Below, one piece after another: positions 16,221 through 23,856 of a DNA stretch of 64,000 nt. This DNA is from an uncultured Oscillibacter sp. (lineage in GTDB: Bacteria; Bacillota; Clostridia; Oscillospirales; Oscillospiraceae). Where the stretch lies: the NCBI RefSeq assembly GCF_910584465.1, contig NZ_CAJUBK010000002.1, forward strand, positions 62,001 to 126,000, read 5' to 3'. Each line of letters starts with the position of its first letter. The first letter of the stretch is position 1. Under the pieces are notes generated by a model. It was not told where the DNA came from. It made no database searches and was given only the letters and a program-made list of their open reading frames with translations. The translations under genes were made by a program, and so were the position numbers.

Positions 16221-16577
16221 ATGGAATATTTGAACGCGTTCCTCTGCGGCGGGGTGCTGTGCGCCATCGGACAGATCTTCATCGACAAGACCCAGCTGAC
16301 CCCGGCACGGATCCTGACGGGCTACGTGGTGGCGGGGGTGATCCTGAGTGCGGTGGGACTGTATGAGCCGCTGGCGCAGTGGGGCGGCGCGGGAGCGACG
16401 GTGCCCTTGACGGGCTTCGGGCATCTGCTGGCGAAAGGCGTGCGCCGGGCGGTAGACGTGGACGGCTGGCTGGGGGTCCTGACGGGCGGCCTGACGGCGG
16501 CGGCGGGCGGCGTGGCCGCGGCGGTGTTCTTCGGCGCGGTGATGGCGGCGGTGTTCAAGCCCAGCAGCAAGCGCTGA
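16221..16577 (+). CDS. spoVAE: Stage V sporulation protein AE
   Basis: A 118-aa membrane protein of the SpoVA dipicolinate channel. The family is clear from AFLCGGVLCAIGQIFIDKT, LTPARILTGYVVAGVILSA, VGLYEPLAQWGGAGATVPL and the C-terminal AAAVFFGAVMAAVFKP. Three to four hydrophobic segments are visible. AAGGAGG precedes the ATG. In most spore formers spoVAC, spoVAD and spoVAE are adjacent; here spoVAE stands alone and spoVAD is ~5 kb upstream on the opposite strand, so the operon has been split. Confidence 0.93.
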   Translation: MEYLNAFLCGGVLCAIGQIFIDKTQLTPARILTGYVVAGVILSAVGLYEPLAQWGGAGATVPLTGFGHLLAKGVRRAVDVDGWLGVLTGGLTAAAGGVAAAVFFGAVMAAVFKPSSKR

Positions 16578-16681
16578 CCCGGGAGGGTCCCTTTCGTTTT
16601 CGATAAAAAAGTTTTCAGGACTTTTTTGAAAGTCCTGAAAACTTGCACGGCCTGCCGAAAAGCCTTTTCGGCAGGCCGTGC
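16575..16681 (+). repeat. Composite hairpin repeat, copy 3
   Basis: Begins within the spoVAE stop codon with the end of the GGGACCC hairpin and CTTTCGTTTTCGATA. A perfect hairpin follows at 16609-16644 (AAGTTTTCAGGACT / AGTCCTGAAAACTT), then a second at 16645-16681 (GCACGGCCTGCCGAAAA / TTTTCGGCAGGCCGTGC). Both match the order and, in part, the sequence of the copy at 48003-48240. It probably also terminates spoVAE transcription. Confidence 0.75.
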
Positions 16682-16825
16682 AAATCTGTCACGAAACTGT
16701 AACCCATTTCCCCGTGGGGTGTGCTATACTGGAGACCAAGAGCACTCCTTAAGAAAATGCGGAGGAACGTTCAGCGGCCCCAGGGCCGCGCCAAGATCTT
16801 CATCGACAGAAAGGAACCCGACGCC

Positions 16826-18034
16826 ATGCGCCGTTTGCTGAGTTTGCTGCTGCTGCTGTCCCTGCTGTCCGGCTGCGGGGCCCCCGCGGCCCCTGTGGAG
16901 GAGCCCCCTCCGGAGGAGCCGGAGGTCCAGGAGCCGGAGCCCCCTCCGGCCCCGGTCCAGGAGCCCTATGAGATCGGCGATCCCACGGAGGAGAGGGAGG
17001 GCTATGTCCCCTGGACGGGGATCGTGGAGCACCTGTTCTTCCACCCGGTGATCGCCTATCCGGAGCTGGCCTTCGACGGCGACGCCCAGGCCGACGGCCT
17101 GGACGACTTCATGGTCACGGCGGACGAGTACAAAAAGATCCTCCAGAGCGTTTACGACAAGGGCTACGTCCTGGTGGACATCAACAGCGTCTGGAGCGAG
17201 ACGGAGGGGGAGGATGGCCAGCCGGAGATGGTCCGCAACACCCTCTACCTCCCCGAGGGCAAGAAGCCGCTGGTCCTCAGCTACGACGATACGAACTATT
17301 ACCCCTATATGCTGGAGAACGGCATGACCTATAAGCTGGTGATCGGCGAGGACCTGAAGATCGCCTCCTGGGGGAAGGACCCCCAGGGCAGCGAGGTGGT
17401 CAGCCGGGACCTGGACGCCATCCCGATCCTGGACAAGTTTGTGGAAGAACACCCGGACTTCTCCCCCTTCGGGGCCAAGGGGTGCCTGAGCCTGACGGGC
17501 TACGAGGGCATCCTGGGCTACCGCACCCAGACGGACACCAAGGAGTGGGACGACGCCAAGGAGGCCGTCCGCCAAAAGGAGCGGGAGGCCGTCCAGCCCA
17601 TCATCGAGGAGCTTCGCCGCACCGGCTGGACCTTCGGCAGCCACACCTGGGGCCACATCCGCCTGGGCAGCGGGAACATGACGAAGATCGAGGCGGACAC
17701 CCAGCGCTGGCTGGACGAGGTGGGGAGCCTGGTGGGGGAGACCGCCGTTTTGTTCTACCCCCACGGCGAGCGTCCCGACGGCAACGACTGGACCCAGACC
17801 GGCCCGGCGTTCCAGTACCTACATAGCAAGGGCTTCCGGGTGTTCTGCTCCGTAGGGGTGGAGAGCTTCAGCTTCATCAAGAAGGACATCTGCGCGGTGA
17901 TCTGCGACCGCCTCCACCCGGACGGGACGACGCTCCGCCATTCGAGGGACCGATACCTGCAATTTTACGACGCGAAGGATATCATGGACGTGGACGTGCG
18001 TCCCCAGCGCGAGATATCCTGGACGGAGGAGTGA
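16826..18034 (+). CDS. Polysaccharide-deacetylase-like lipoprotein
   Basis: A 402-aa exported lipoprotein (signal peptide then LLSGC lipobox, Cys ~15), a Pro/Glu-rich linker of ~40 residues, then a carbohydrate-esterase-4-like barrel. Supporting cues are PLVLSYDDTNYYPY (the Asp-Asp motif), WTFGSHTWGHIRLG (a His-based metal motif) and LFYPHGERPDG. The likely substrate is a surface or cell-wall polysaccharide. AAAGGAAC precedes the chosen ATG. Upstream, TGCTATACT at 16722-16730 is an extended -10, giving a ~95-base leader. Deacetylase activity is inferred from the fold motifs. Confidence 0.75.
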   Translation: MRRLLSLLLLLSLLSGCGAPAAPVEEPPPEEPEVQEPEPPPAPVQEPYEIGDPTEEREGYVPWTGIVEHLFFHPVIAYPELAFDGDAQADGLDDFMVTADEYKKILQSVYDKGYVLVDINSVWSETEGEDGQPEMVRNTLYLPEGKKPLVLSYDDTNYYPYMLENGMTYKLVIGEDLKIASWGKDPQGSEVVSRDLDAIPILDKFVEEHPDFSPFGAKGCLSLTGYEGILGYRTQTDTKEWDDAKEAVRQKEREAVQPIIEELRRTGWTFGSHTWGHIRLGSGNMTKIEADTQRWLDEVGSLVGETAVLFYPHGERPDGNDWTQTGPAFQYLHSKGFRVFCSVGVESFSFIKKDICAVICDRLHPDGTTLRHSRDRYLQFYDAKDIMDVDVRPQREISWTEE

Positions 18035-18049
18035 GAAAGGAGCGCCGCT

Positions 18050-18451
18050 ATGACCAGAGAAGAGCTGAAAGCCGCGGCCATTGCCATGATGGACCGGGCG
18101 TACATCCCCTATTCCCATTTCCCCGTGGGCGCGGCATTGGAGTGCGCCGACGGGAGCGTGTTCACCGGCTGCAACATCGAGAACGCCGCCTATTCCCCCA
18201 CCCTCTGCGCCGAGCGGGTGGCCGTGGGCAAGGCCGTCAGCGAGGGGCACCGGGACTTCGTCCGCATCGCCGTGGCGGGGAAGTGCGAGGACTACTGCGT
18301 CCCCTGCGCCGTCTGCCGCCAGGTGCTCTATGAGTTCGCCCCGGACATGGAGGTCATCAGCCTCAACGGCAAGGGGGAGGAGCTGGCCCTGCCCTTGCGG
18401 GAGCTGCTGCCCCACGGCTTCGGCCCGGAGTACCTGCTGAAAGAGGGATGA
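18050..18451 (+). CDS. cdd: Cytidine deaminase
   Basis: A 133-aa zinc enzyme converting cytidine or deoxycytidine to the uridine form in pyrimidine salvage. The catalytic CAE (Cys53, Glu55) and PCAVC (Cys86, Cys89) zinc motifs are intact. IPYSHFPVGAAL and FTGCNIENAAYSPT bind nucleoside. The length is typical for the small tetrameric form. GAAAGGAG precedes the ATG, 15 bases after the lipoprotein gene stop, so the two may be co-transcribed. A terminator follows immediately. Confidence 0.95.
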   Translation: MTREELKAAAIAMMDRAYIPYSHFPVGAALECADGSVFTGCNIENAAYSPTLCAERVAVGKAVSEGHRDFVRIAVAGKCEDYCVPCAVCRQVLYEFAPDMEVISLNGKGEELALPLRELLPHGFGPEYLLKEG

Positions 18452-18455
18452 AGGA

Positions 18456-18486
18456 GCGCCCCGCCGAAAAGGCGGGGCGCCTGTTT
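18456..18486 (+). terminator. Intrinsic terminator after cdd
   Basis: GCGCCCCGCC, GAAAA loop, GGCGGGGCGC, then CTGTTT. The perfect stem may also terminate the convergent small gene at 18498-18653. Confidence 0.7.
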
Positions 18487-18497
18487 GCAGGCAGGGC

Positions 18498-18653
18498 CTA
18501 TCTCCTCCGGTTCGCCCGGCTGATCCTGGCCAGCACGATGCCGATCAAAACGCAGAGCAGGCCGGCGATGAGCATCGGGCTGTCCGCGTGCCGGGTCAGC
18601 AGGAAGATCCCCAAGAGAAGGAAGACCGATCCGACGATCCCGACTGCGTACAT
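18498..18653 (-). CDS. 51-aa small membrane protein
   Basis: A short gene with GAGGAGG eight bases before its ATG. The product has two hydrophobic segments (VGIVGSVFLLLGIFLL and PMLIAGLLCVLIGIVLA) separated by a short polar turn, and ends in an arginine-rich ARISRANRRR tail. The tail places the C-terminus in the cytoplasm by the positive-inside rule. I do not recognise a family. It is convergent with cdd and collinear with the MBL/YbjQ group that ends 70 bases upstream. Confidence 0.6.
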   Translation of the reverse strand: MYAVGIVGSVFLLLGIFLLTRHADSPMLIAGLLCVLIGIVLARISRANRRR

Positions 18654-18723
18654 AGGGCATATCCTCCTCATGATGGGATACGGTTTTTTGTCATGCCGGG
18701 CAGATGGACAGGGCTCTTCCTTG

Positions 18724-19461
18724 TCAGAACTCGAAGACCTGTCCGGTCCGCTCCACCGGCACGGTGCGGTCTGTAAAGGCGGGATACTTTTCCAGGAATT
18801 TCCTGGTGAAACCGAAGTCCCCCCACTGGTGCATGGGCAGGAAGCGCCGGATATCCGCCGTTTCGAGGAGGTACGCCGGCCCCCAAAAGCCCGCCTCCCC
18901 CAGCCGGGGGTCCAGCGGCAGCATGGCCAGGTCGATCTTTCGTCCGCGGAGGGGCTCTGCGTACTTTTTGAAGTTGACCTCCATGTTCCGGTTCCAGCCC
19001 TTGTCCTCCCCCTCCCAGTGCCACCAGTTCAGGTCCCCGGCGTGGAAGACGGTCCGTCCGTCCGGCAGTGTCACCAGGAAGGCGACGCCCTCGTCGGTAG
19101 AGGACAGGGTCTCGATCTCCGCCTGGGGCAGGGAAAGGGTCTGACCGCCCTGACGCACCCGGGCCTTCCCCGCCGTCACCGGGGAAATGCCCCAGCGCCG
19201 GCGGTGGGGGAGGTCCAGGGAGATGCCCTTGCCCAGGAGGAAATAGACATCCCGGTTCCCGTCGTCCAGGACCTCGTCCTTCCATCTGTCCAGGGCGAAG
19301 ATCTCCGGCTTGAAGTGGTCCTCGTGCCGGTGGCTGGCAAAGACGTACAGGGGGACTCCCGGCCTCAGCGCCGGGAGTTCCCCTTTCCACCAGTCGAACA
19401 GCAGTGAGACGGGATCCGTCTCTACCAGGAAGCCGCTGTGGTCCAGGAAGGTGACTCGCAT
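18724..19461 (-). CDS. MBL-fold metallo-hydrolase (UlaG-like)
   Basis: A 245-aa metallo-beta-lactamase-fold protein. The metal signature SHRHEDHF (His44, His46, Asp48, His49) and a later VFHAGDLNWWHW (His/Asp ligand) are present. The overall pattern resembles small UlaG/L-ascorbate-lactonase-like hydrolases, but the substrate is unknown. The ATG at 19461 overlaps the stop of the YbjQ-type gene (TGATG), so translation is coupled. No signal peptide, so cytosolic. Confidence 0.8.
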   Translation of the reverse strand: MRVTFLDHSGFLVETDPVSLLFDWWKGELPALRPGVPLYVFASHRHEDHFKPEIFALDRWKDEVLDDGNRDVYFLLGKGISLDLPHRRRWGISPVTAGKARVRQGGQTLSLPQAEIETLSSTDEGVAFLVTLPDGRTVFHAGDLNWWHWEGEDKGWNRNMEVNFKKYAEPLRGRKIDLAMLPLDPRLGEAGFWGPAYLLETADIRRFLPMHQWGDFGFTRKFLEKYPAFTDRTVPVERTGQVFEF

Positions 19462-19772
19462 CACTTCAGCTTCACGGCCGTACCATAGGCCACCACCTCG
19501 GCGGCCCCCTGCATGACGGACGACGAGCCGTAGCGCACGTTGACCACGGCGTCGGCCCCCAGGGCCTGGGCCTCGTCCACCATGCGCTTCGTGGCGATCT
19601 GCCGGGCCTCGTTCAGCATCTCGGTGTAGCCCACGATCTCGCCGCCCACCAGGGTCTTCATGCCGGCCATGAAATCCTTCCCGAAGTTCTTGGACTGGAC
19701 CACGGTCCCCTTCACGATCCCCAGGGCCTCGATCTCCCGTCCGGGCACATGATCAATATTCAGCAGCAGCAT
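19461..19772 (-). CDS. YbjQ/UPF0145 family protein
   Basis: A 103-aa member of the YbjQ family. The pattern LGIVKGTVVQSKNFGKDF, then ALGADAVVNVRYGSSSV and the final VVAYGTAVKL, is diagnostic. These proteins form pentameric rings; a heavy-metal-binding role has been suggested but is not established. GGAGGAG precedes the ATG. It overlaps the upstream membrane-protein gene by 20 bases and the downstream MBL gene by one base, so three genes form one operon. Confidence 0.88.
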   Translation of the reverse strand: MLLLNIDHVPGREIEALGIVKGTVVQSKNFGKDFMAGMKTLVGGEIVGYTEMLNEARQIATKRMVDEAQALGADAVVNVRYGSSSVMQGAAEVVAYGTAVKLK

Positions 19773-20016
19773 CAGATTCTCCTCCTTCGATCTCTTTGAA
19801 ACGTTGATATAACACCACCAGGGCGGGGATGACCAGCAGTCCGCAAAGGCCCGCCAGGGCCGCGAAGAGCCAGGATGCCCACCTGGGCAGGTCCGGGATG
19901 GAGCACAGCGCGGCGAAGAAGGCCGCGCAGGCCGTCTGGAACAGGGCGAAGGACGTCACGCTCAGCACGGCCTGACGCCGCTGGCGCCGCCTCCGGGATG
20001 CGGTCTCGCCTGTCAT
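19753..20016 (-). CDS. Two-TM protein with REIxxGE..AxxY tail
   Basis: An 87-aa protein: arginine-rich start, two hydrophobic helices (about residues 18-40 and 45-68), then the cytoplasmic tail RFKEIEGGESDAAAEY. This tail closely resembles those of two other proteins in the window, RLDEIDGGEEEEASRY (21010-21261) and RIREIGRGEIDDAKNY (21245-21904). The three therefore look like members of one membrane-domain family. No function is known to me. GAGGAGG precedes the ATG. First gene of the YbjQ-MBL operon. Confidence 0.7.
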   Translation of the reverse strand: MTGETASRRRRQRRQAVLSVTSFALFQTACAAFFAALCSIPDLPRWASWLFAALAGLCGLLVIPALVVLYQRFKEIEGGESDAAAEY

Positions 20017-20092
20017 AAGGGTCGCCTCCTCTTAGGGGTCGGATGTGGCGGAGGGCCCAGCTTTTGGCTCCTCCGTAAAAATGGGGAAGGGC

Positions 20093-20121
20093 TTGCGGTG
20101 GGAGAACGTTTATGGTATAAT
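20093..20121 (+). promoter_or_regulatory. SigA-type promoter of the PilZ gene
   Basis: TTGCGG (20093-20098), 17-base spacer, TATAAT (20116-20121) with upstream TGG. The leader to the ATG is ~72 bases. Confidence 0.75.
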
Positions 20122-20199
20122 GGCCCAAAACAGCGGCGGTCTCCAAGGGGGCCGTCACGACGATGAGGGCCATAAAATTCATGATACAGGTGGTGCGAT

Positions 20200-20931
20200 A
20201 TGGGTATCTTTTCTTTTTTGAACCGGGACCAGGATTATGAAGATATCGATCTGACCTCCGTGATACCGGCGGAAGAGCCGGGACCGGAGCTCCCTGACCT
20301 GTGCAGGGAGATGCCCATCGAGATCTTGGACGAGGGCGGCCAGGTGCTGAACACCGGACTCATCACCGAGCGCAAGGGGCGGGAGATCGCCATGGGCCGT
20401 CATCCCGGCGGGCTGTCCTTCAAGATCTGCGAGCCGGGCAGCACCGTCTTCGTCCGGGGCTGTGACAACCGGATGGTGCAGTTCTACCTGCGGGCCACCG
20501 TGGTGGAGTCCAGCCGCATCCTGATGCGGCTGAAGGACCTGGCGCCGGAGGTCCGGGAGAACCAGCGGGACGCCTTCCGCCTGGCGGTGAACGCGCCGAT
20601 CTCCATCTGCTACGTCAACGACGAGCGCTTCGAGCGCCCGGAGCAGTGCACCCTGGTGGACATCAGCACCGGCGGGTGCTGCATCGTCTCGGAGTACCTC
20701 CATGGGGAGGGCGAGGTGCTGCGCCTGCGGGTCAAGCTGGAGGATTACGTGGCCATGGACTTCGTGGGCGAGGTCATCCGGGTGGTGGACTGCGGGAAGG
20801 ACGGCTTCCGCTGCGGCATCCTCTTCGCCCAGCTGAAGAAAGAGGAGGTCGAGGCCCTGACCAAGATGCTCTTCAACCTCCAGCTGGGGAACCGGCGGGA
20901 GCACAGCCGGTCCGAGACGGGGCATTGGTGA
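20200..20931 (+). CDS. PilZ-domain c-di-GMP effector (YcgR-like)
   Basis: A 243-aa cytosolic protein with an N-terminal YcgR-N-like beta domain (about residues 35-115) and a C-terminal PilZ domain (about 125-230). The c-di-GMP signature is complete: RDAFR (RxxxR) at ~127-131 and DISTGG (DxSxxG) at ~156. This architecture usually acts as a flagellar brake or links c-di-GMP to surface behaviour. No flagellar gene or cyclase is in the window. It is monocistronic, with its own promoter and terminator. Confidence 0.88.
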   Translation: MGIFSFLNRDQDYEDIDLTSVIPAEEPGPELPDLCREMPIEILDEGGQVLNTGLITERKGREIAMGRHPGGLSFKICEPGSTVFVRGCDNRMVQFYLRATVVESSRILMRLKDLAPEVRENQRDAFRLAVNAPISICYVNDERFERPEQCTLVDISTGGCCIVSEYLHGEGEVLRLRVKLEDYVAMDFVGEVIRVVDCGKDGFRCGILFAQLKKEEVEALTKMLFNLQLGNRREHSRSETGHW

Positions 20932-20960
20932 GCGGCCCCCTCATACAATACAGCTTTCCC

Positions 20961-20999
20961 CGGCGGGACGCTTTCGATAAGGCGTCCCGCCGCTTTTTT
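20961..20999 (+). terminator. Intrinsic terminator after PilZ gene
   Basis: CGGCGGGACGC and GCGTCCCGCCG form an 11-bp stem followed by C and six T. Confidence 0.85.
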
Positions 21000-21009
21000 C
21001 GCCCGCCGG

Positions 21010-21261
21010 TCAGTACCGGCTGGCCTCCTCTTCCTCGCCGCCGTCGATCTCGTCCAGGCGCTGGAGCAGGGCCCGGAGGACCCCGAAGATCACCGCGCCG
21101 CCCAGGAGGAGGTAGAGCAGCAGGAAGGGGACCGCGGCGAAGCTCTCCTTCCAGACGCCGGCCAGGGCCATGAGGGCCAGGACCACGAGTGGGATCATAT
21201 ACAGCACCACGCCCACCGTGATGACGATGGGGGCGATCTTCTTCTTAGTAGTTTTTCGCAT
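21010..21261 (-). CDS. Two-TM protein with REIxxGE..AxxY tail, second copy
   Basis: An 83-aa membrane protein: basic start MRKTTKKK, two hydrophobic helices (about 11-34 and 43-65), then a cytoplasmic tail RLDEIDGGEEEEASRY. It has the same layout as the C-terminal half of the MerR protein encoded just upstream, with which it overlaps by 17 bases, and as the 87-aa protein at 19753. It looks like a stand-alone duplicate of that membrane domain, probably co-regulated with it. Function unknown. Confidence 0.7.
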   Translation of the reverse strand: MRKTTKKKIAPIVITVGVVLYMIPLVVLALMALAGVWKESFAAVPFLLLYLLLGGAVIFGVLRALLQRLDEIDGGEEEEASRY

Positions 21262-21904
21262 CGTCGATCTCTCCTCTCCCGATCTCTCGTATCCGCTGGA
21301 TGAGGGCCAGCACGACGCCCCCGATGACCACCAGGGGGACCAGCGTGAGCACCGCCAGCATCAGCGCCGGGGGCGCGTCCTCCGCGCCCAGGGCGGTGAG
21401 CCACAGCAGCAGCCCGGCGAAGGCGCCCATCAGCAGCACCATCAGCACCGTGATGAACACCGGGGCCACATAGCGGATGCGGATGTCCCGCTTCTGCTTG
21501 TCCTGGAAGGTCGCGCCGCTTTGCTCCATGGCCTCCATCTCCGCCAGGAGGCTCCCGGCGTCCAGGTCGCCCAAACGCTCCTGCCGGTCCGTCAGGCCCG
21601 CGCAGAGGCGGATGGCCTGGTCCAGGTTGTCCCGGTCCCGCTCCAGGGAGACCAGGTGGCGGCGCATACCGTCGCCCACGGTGTGGATGCCGCTCTGCAT
21701 CCTCCGGATCTCCTCCAGGGGCACGCCGAGCTTCCGCAGCAGCTTGATCTGGAGGAGGACCTTGACCTCGCCGTCGCCGTAGTCCCGATAGCCGTTCTCG
21801 CTGTTGCGACGGGGGGCCAGCAGCCCCTCGGATTCATAGAAGCGGATGTTCTTCCGTGTGATGCCCACCAGGGCCTCTACCTCGTTGATCTTCAAGCCTC
21901 TCAC
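21245..21904 (-). CDS. Membrane-anchored MerR-family regulator
   Basis: A 219-aa fusion. Residues 1-75 are a MerR winged helix (INEVEALVGITRKNIRFYES, then GYRDYGDGEV). About 75-130 is a coiled coil. The remainder has two hydrophobic helices (about 145-168 and 178-203) and the tail RIREIGRGEIDDAKNY. Membrane tethering of a MerR DNA-binding domain suggests sensing of a membrane or envelope signal. The GTG at 21904 is given. A TTG six bases later (21898) has better spacing from GAGGTG and may be the real start. The promoter just upstream carries a MerR-type dyad between -35 and -10. Confidence 0.85.
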   Translation of the reverse strand: MRGLKINEVEALVGITRKNIRFYESEGLLAPRRNSENGYRDYGDGEVKVLLQIKLLRKLGVPLEEIRRMQSGIHTVGDGMRRHLVSLERDRDNLDQAIRLCAGLTDRQERLGDLDAGSLLAEMEAMEQSGATFQDKQKRDIRIRYVAPVFITVLMVLLMGAFAGLLLWLTALGAEDAPPALMLAVLTLVPLVVIGGVVLALIQRIREIGRGEIDDAKNY

Positions 21905-21920
21905 CTCGATCTCTGAGGGT

Positions 21921-21951
21921 ATGATATACCTTCCAGCAGGGGGAAGGTCAA
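21921..21951 (-). promoter_or_regulatory. MerR-type promoter with operator dyad
   Basis: Minus strand TTGACC (21946-21951), 19-base spacer, TATCAT (21921-21926). The spacer holds the perfect dyad ACCTTCC-N7-GGAAGGT (21928-21948). The overlong spacer plus dyad is the classic MerR architecture, and the dyad is very similar to CueR/ZntR-type sites. A TATATC -10 with 17-base spacing is an alternative reading. Confidence 0.8.
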
Positions 21952-22027
21952 GAGGAAATGTTCAGATCCTCGAAAAAAACGGAGGAACGCCGGGGGAGGG
22001 GCTCCCCTCCCCGGCGCCCGCGGCCGC

Positions 22028-22405
22028 TCAGACCGCGGAGGGCGTCCGCTCCTCCCGCTCCACCGGGAGCCCCGGGCAGGCGGCGGCGATGTCGTCCAGC
22101 ACCCGGTTGGCGTTGGCCAGCTTCTCGAACGTGAGGTCCTGGTAAAACTCCCCGTCGTAGTACAGCCGCAGCCGCGTCACAGGCAGGGCCTTGCCGCAGC
22201 AGCCGGTGAGGGGGAGGCTGGTGTTCCGGGTCAGGGCCCTGGTGAGGGACCGGAAGGAGAGGTACTGCGTGCCGGGGAAGGCGGGGAGATAGACCGCCTG
22301 GCCGCTGATCCGGTACTGCTCCGCCCGGCGGGCGGTCTTGTAGTCCGCGGCGGGATCGTCCAGGGGATGGGACTTGGAGAGGGGCCTGGGTGTGAAGAGG
22401 GGCAT
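22028..22405 (-). CDS. Conserved-looking hypothetical protein, 125 aa
   Basis: A 125-aa soluble protein with no signal peptide or membrane segment. Visible features are PLFTPRPLSKSHPLDDPAADY at the start, QAVYLPAFPGTQYLSF, a CCGKALPVTRLRLYYDGE stretch with adjacent cysteines, and a helical end ANRVLDDIAAACPGLP. GGAGG lies seven bases before the ATG at 22405. I do not recognise the family. It is divergent from serA; nothing else in the context hints at its function. Confidence 0.6.
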   Translation of the reverse strand: MPLFTPRPLSKSHPLDDPAADYKTARRAEQYRISGQAVYLPAFPGTQYLSFRSLTRALTRNTSLPLTGCCGKALPVTRLRLYYDGEFYQDLTFEKLANANRVLDDIAAACPGLPVEREERTPSAV

Positions 22406-22509
22406 ATCGAAAACCTCCTGAAAGATTTGAACGGTCCCAGTATACACCATTTTTCATGAAAACTCCATGACAAAAGCGCCGATCGGGGAAAATACTGTGG
22501 AAATGCCAC

Positions 22510-22538
22510 TTGCCTCGGACAGGGAAGGAGGCTATACT
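22510..22538 (+). promoter_or_regulatory. SigA-type promoter of serA
   Basis: TTGCCT (22510-22515), 17-base spacer, TATACT (22533-22538). Leader ~125 bases. Confidence 0.7.
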
Positions 22539-22579
22539 AGAGTACCGGAAAGCCCGTTCCTGCGGGCGTTCCCAGGCAG

Positions 22580-22632
22580 CCGGGGAGACGTCCCCGGCCG
22601 GCCGCGGGGAGCCCGCCCCTGCGGGCCTCCCC
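22580..22632 (+). other. Hairpins in the serA leader
   Basis: Two adjacent stems: CCGGGGA/TCCCCGG (22580-22597) and GGGGAGCCCGC/GCGGGCCTCCCC (22606-22632). The second ends 35 bases before the start codon without a U-tract. Possible control of mRNA stability or translation; no known riboswitch pattern seen. Confidence 0.4.
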
Positions 22633-22667
22633 TTGAGATCGACGATCGCTTCCAATGGAGGTTTTTT

Positions 22668-23834
22668 ATGTACCGTATCAAAACGTTCAACAAGATCGAC
22701 CCCGCGGGGCTGGCCCGCCTGGACCCCGCCCGGTATGAGGTGGGGGAGGCCGTGGCGGCGGAGGAGGGCATCCTGGTCCGTTCCGCGGACCTGCTGGACT
22801 ACGCCTTCCCGGAGAGCCTGATGGCCATCGCCCGGGCGGGCGTGGGCGTGAACAACATCCCGCTGGGCCGCTGCTCGGAGAAGGGCGTGGCCGTCTTCTC
22901 CACCCCCGGCGCCAACGCCAACGCCGTGAAGGAGCTGGTCCTTTGCGCCATGCTGATCTCCTCCCGCGACGTCACCGGCGCGGTGCGCTGGGTGAAGGAG
23001 CAGGCGTCCTCCGGCCGGGAGGTGGAGGACGTGGTGGAGAAGGGCAAGTCCGCCTTCGTGGGCCCGGAGCTCTACCGGAAGGCCCTGGGCGTCATCGGCC
23101 TGGGGGCCATCGGCTCCCTGGTCGCCAATGTCGCCCTGGATCTGGGCATGGACGTCTATGGCTACGATCCCTTCCTCTCCGTGGACGCCGCGCTGCGGCT
23201 GGACCGCCATGTCCATGTGGTCCAGGACGTGAACGAGCTTTATAAAAAGGCGGATTATATCACCGCCCACATCCACTTCAACGAGAAGACCCGCCACATG
23301 ATCGGCGCGGACGCCTTCGCCGCCATGAAGCCCGGCGCGCGCCTCATCAACCTGGCCCGGGGCGGCATCGTGGACGACGGCGCCCTGCTGGCCGCGCTGG
23401 ACGCGGGCCAGCTCACCGCCTATGTCACGGACTTCCCCACCAACGAGCTGGTGGCCGCGCCCCACGTCATCGCCATGCCCCACCTGGGGGCCTCCACCCC
23501 GGAGAGCGAGCAGAACTGCGCCGTCATGGCGGCGGAGGAGCTGCGGGACTATCTGGAGAACGGGAACATCAAGAACTCCGTCAACTTCCCGGACGTGTAC
23601 CTGGAGCGGAGCGGGGCCCAGCGGCTGTGCGTGATCCACAAGAACATCCCCGCCATGCTGGCCAACATCACCGCCCTGCTGAGCCGGGACGGCGTGAACG
23701 TGGAGAACCTGAGCAACAAATCCAAGGGCGACTACGCCTATACGCTGGTGGACCTGGGCACACGGGTGGAGCCCGCCGTCATCGCGGATCTGAAGGCCCT
23801 GGCCAACGTCATCCGGGTCCGGGCGATCGACTGA
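22668..23834 (+). CDS. serA: D-3-phosphoglycerate dehydrogenase
   Basis: A 388-aa NAD-dependent enzyme for the first step of serine synthesis from 3-phosphoglycerate. The NAD loop GVIGLGAIGS is near residue 143. The catalytic arginine lies in NLARGGIVDD, and MPHLGAST contains the catalytic histidine. A C-terminal ACT domain (CVIHKNIPAMLANITALLS) fits allosteric serine control. This is the short form without the extra intervening domain. GGAGG lies six bases before the ATG. serC is not adjacent. Confidence 0.93.
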   Translation: MYRIKTFNKIDPAGLARLDPARYEVGEAVAAEEGILVRSADLLDYAFPESLMAIARAGVGVNNIPLGRCSEKGVAVFSTPGANANAVKELVLCAMLISSRDVTGAVRWVKEQASSGREVEDVVEKGKSAFVGPELYRKALGVIGLGAIGSLVANVALDLGMDVYGYDPFLSVDAALRLDRHVHVVQDVNELYKKADYITAHIHFNEKTRHMIGADAFAAMKPGARLINLARGGIVDDGALLAALDAGQLTAYVTDFPTNELVAAPHVIAMPHLGASTPESEQNCAVMAAEELRDYLENGNIKNSVNFPDVYLERSGAQRLCVIHKNIPAMLANITALLSRDGVNVENLSNKSKGDYAYTLVDLGTRVEPAVIADLKALANVIRVRAID

Positions 23835-23856
23835 GCGGGAAGGGGGAGGTACGGCT

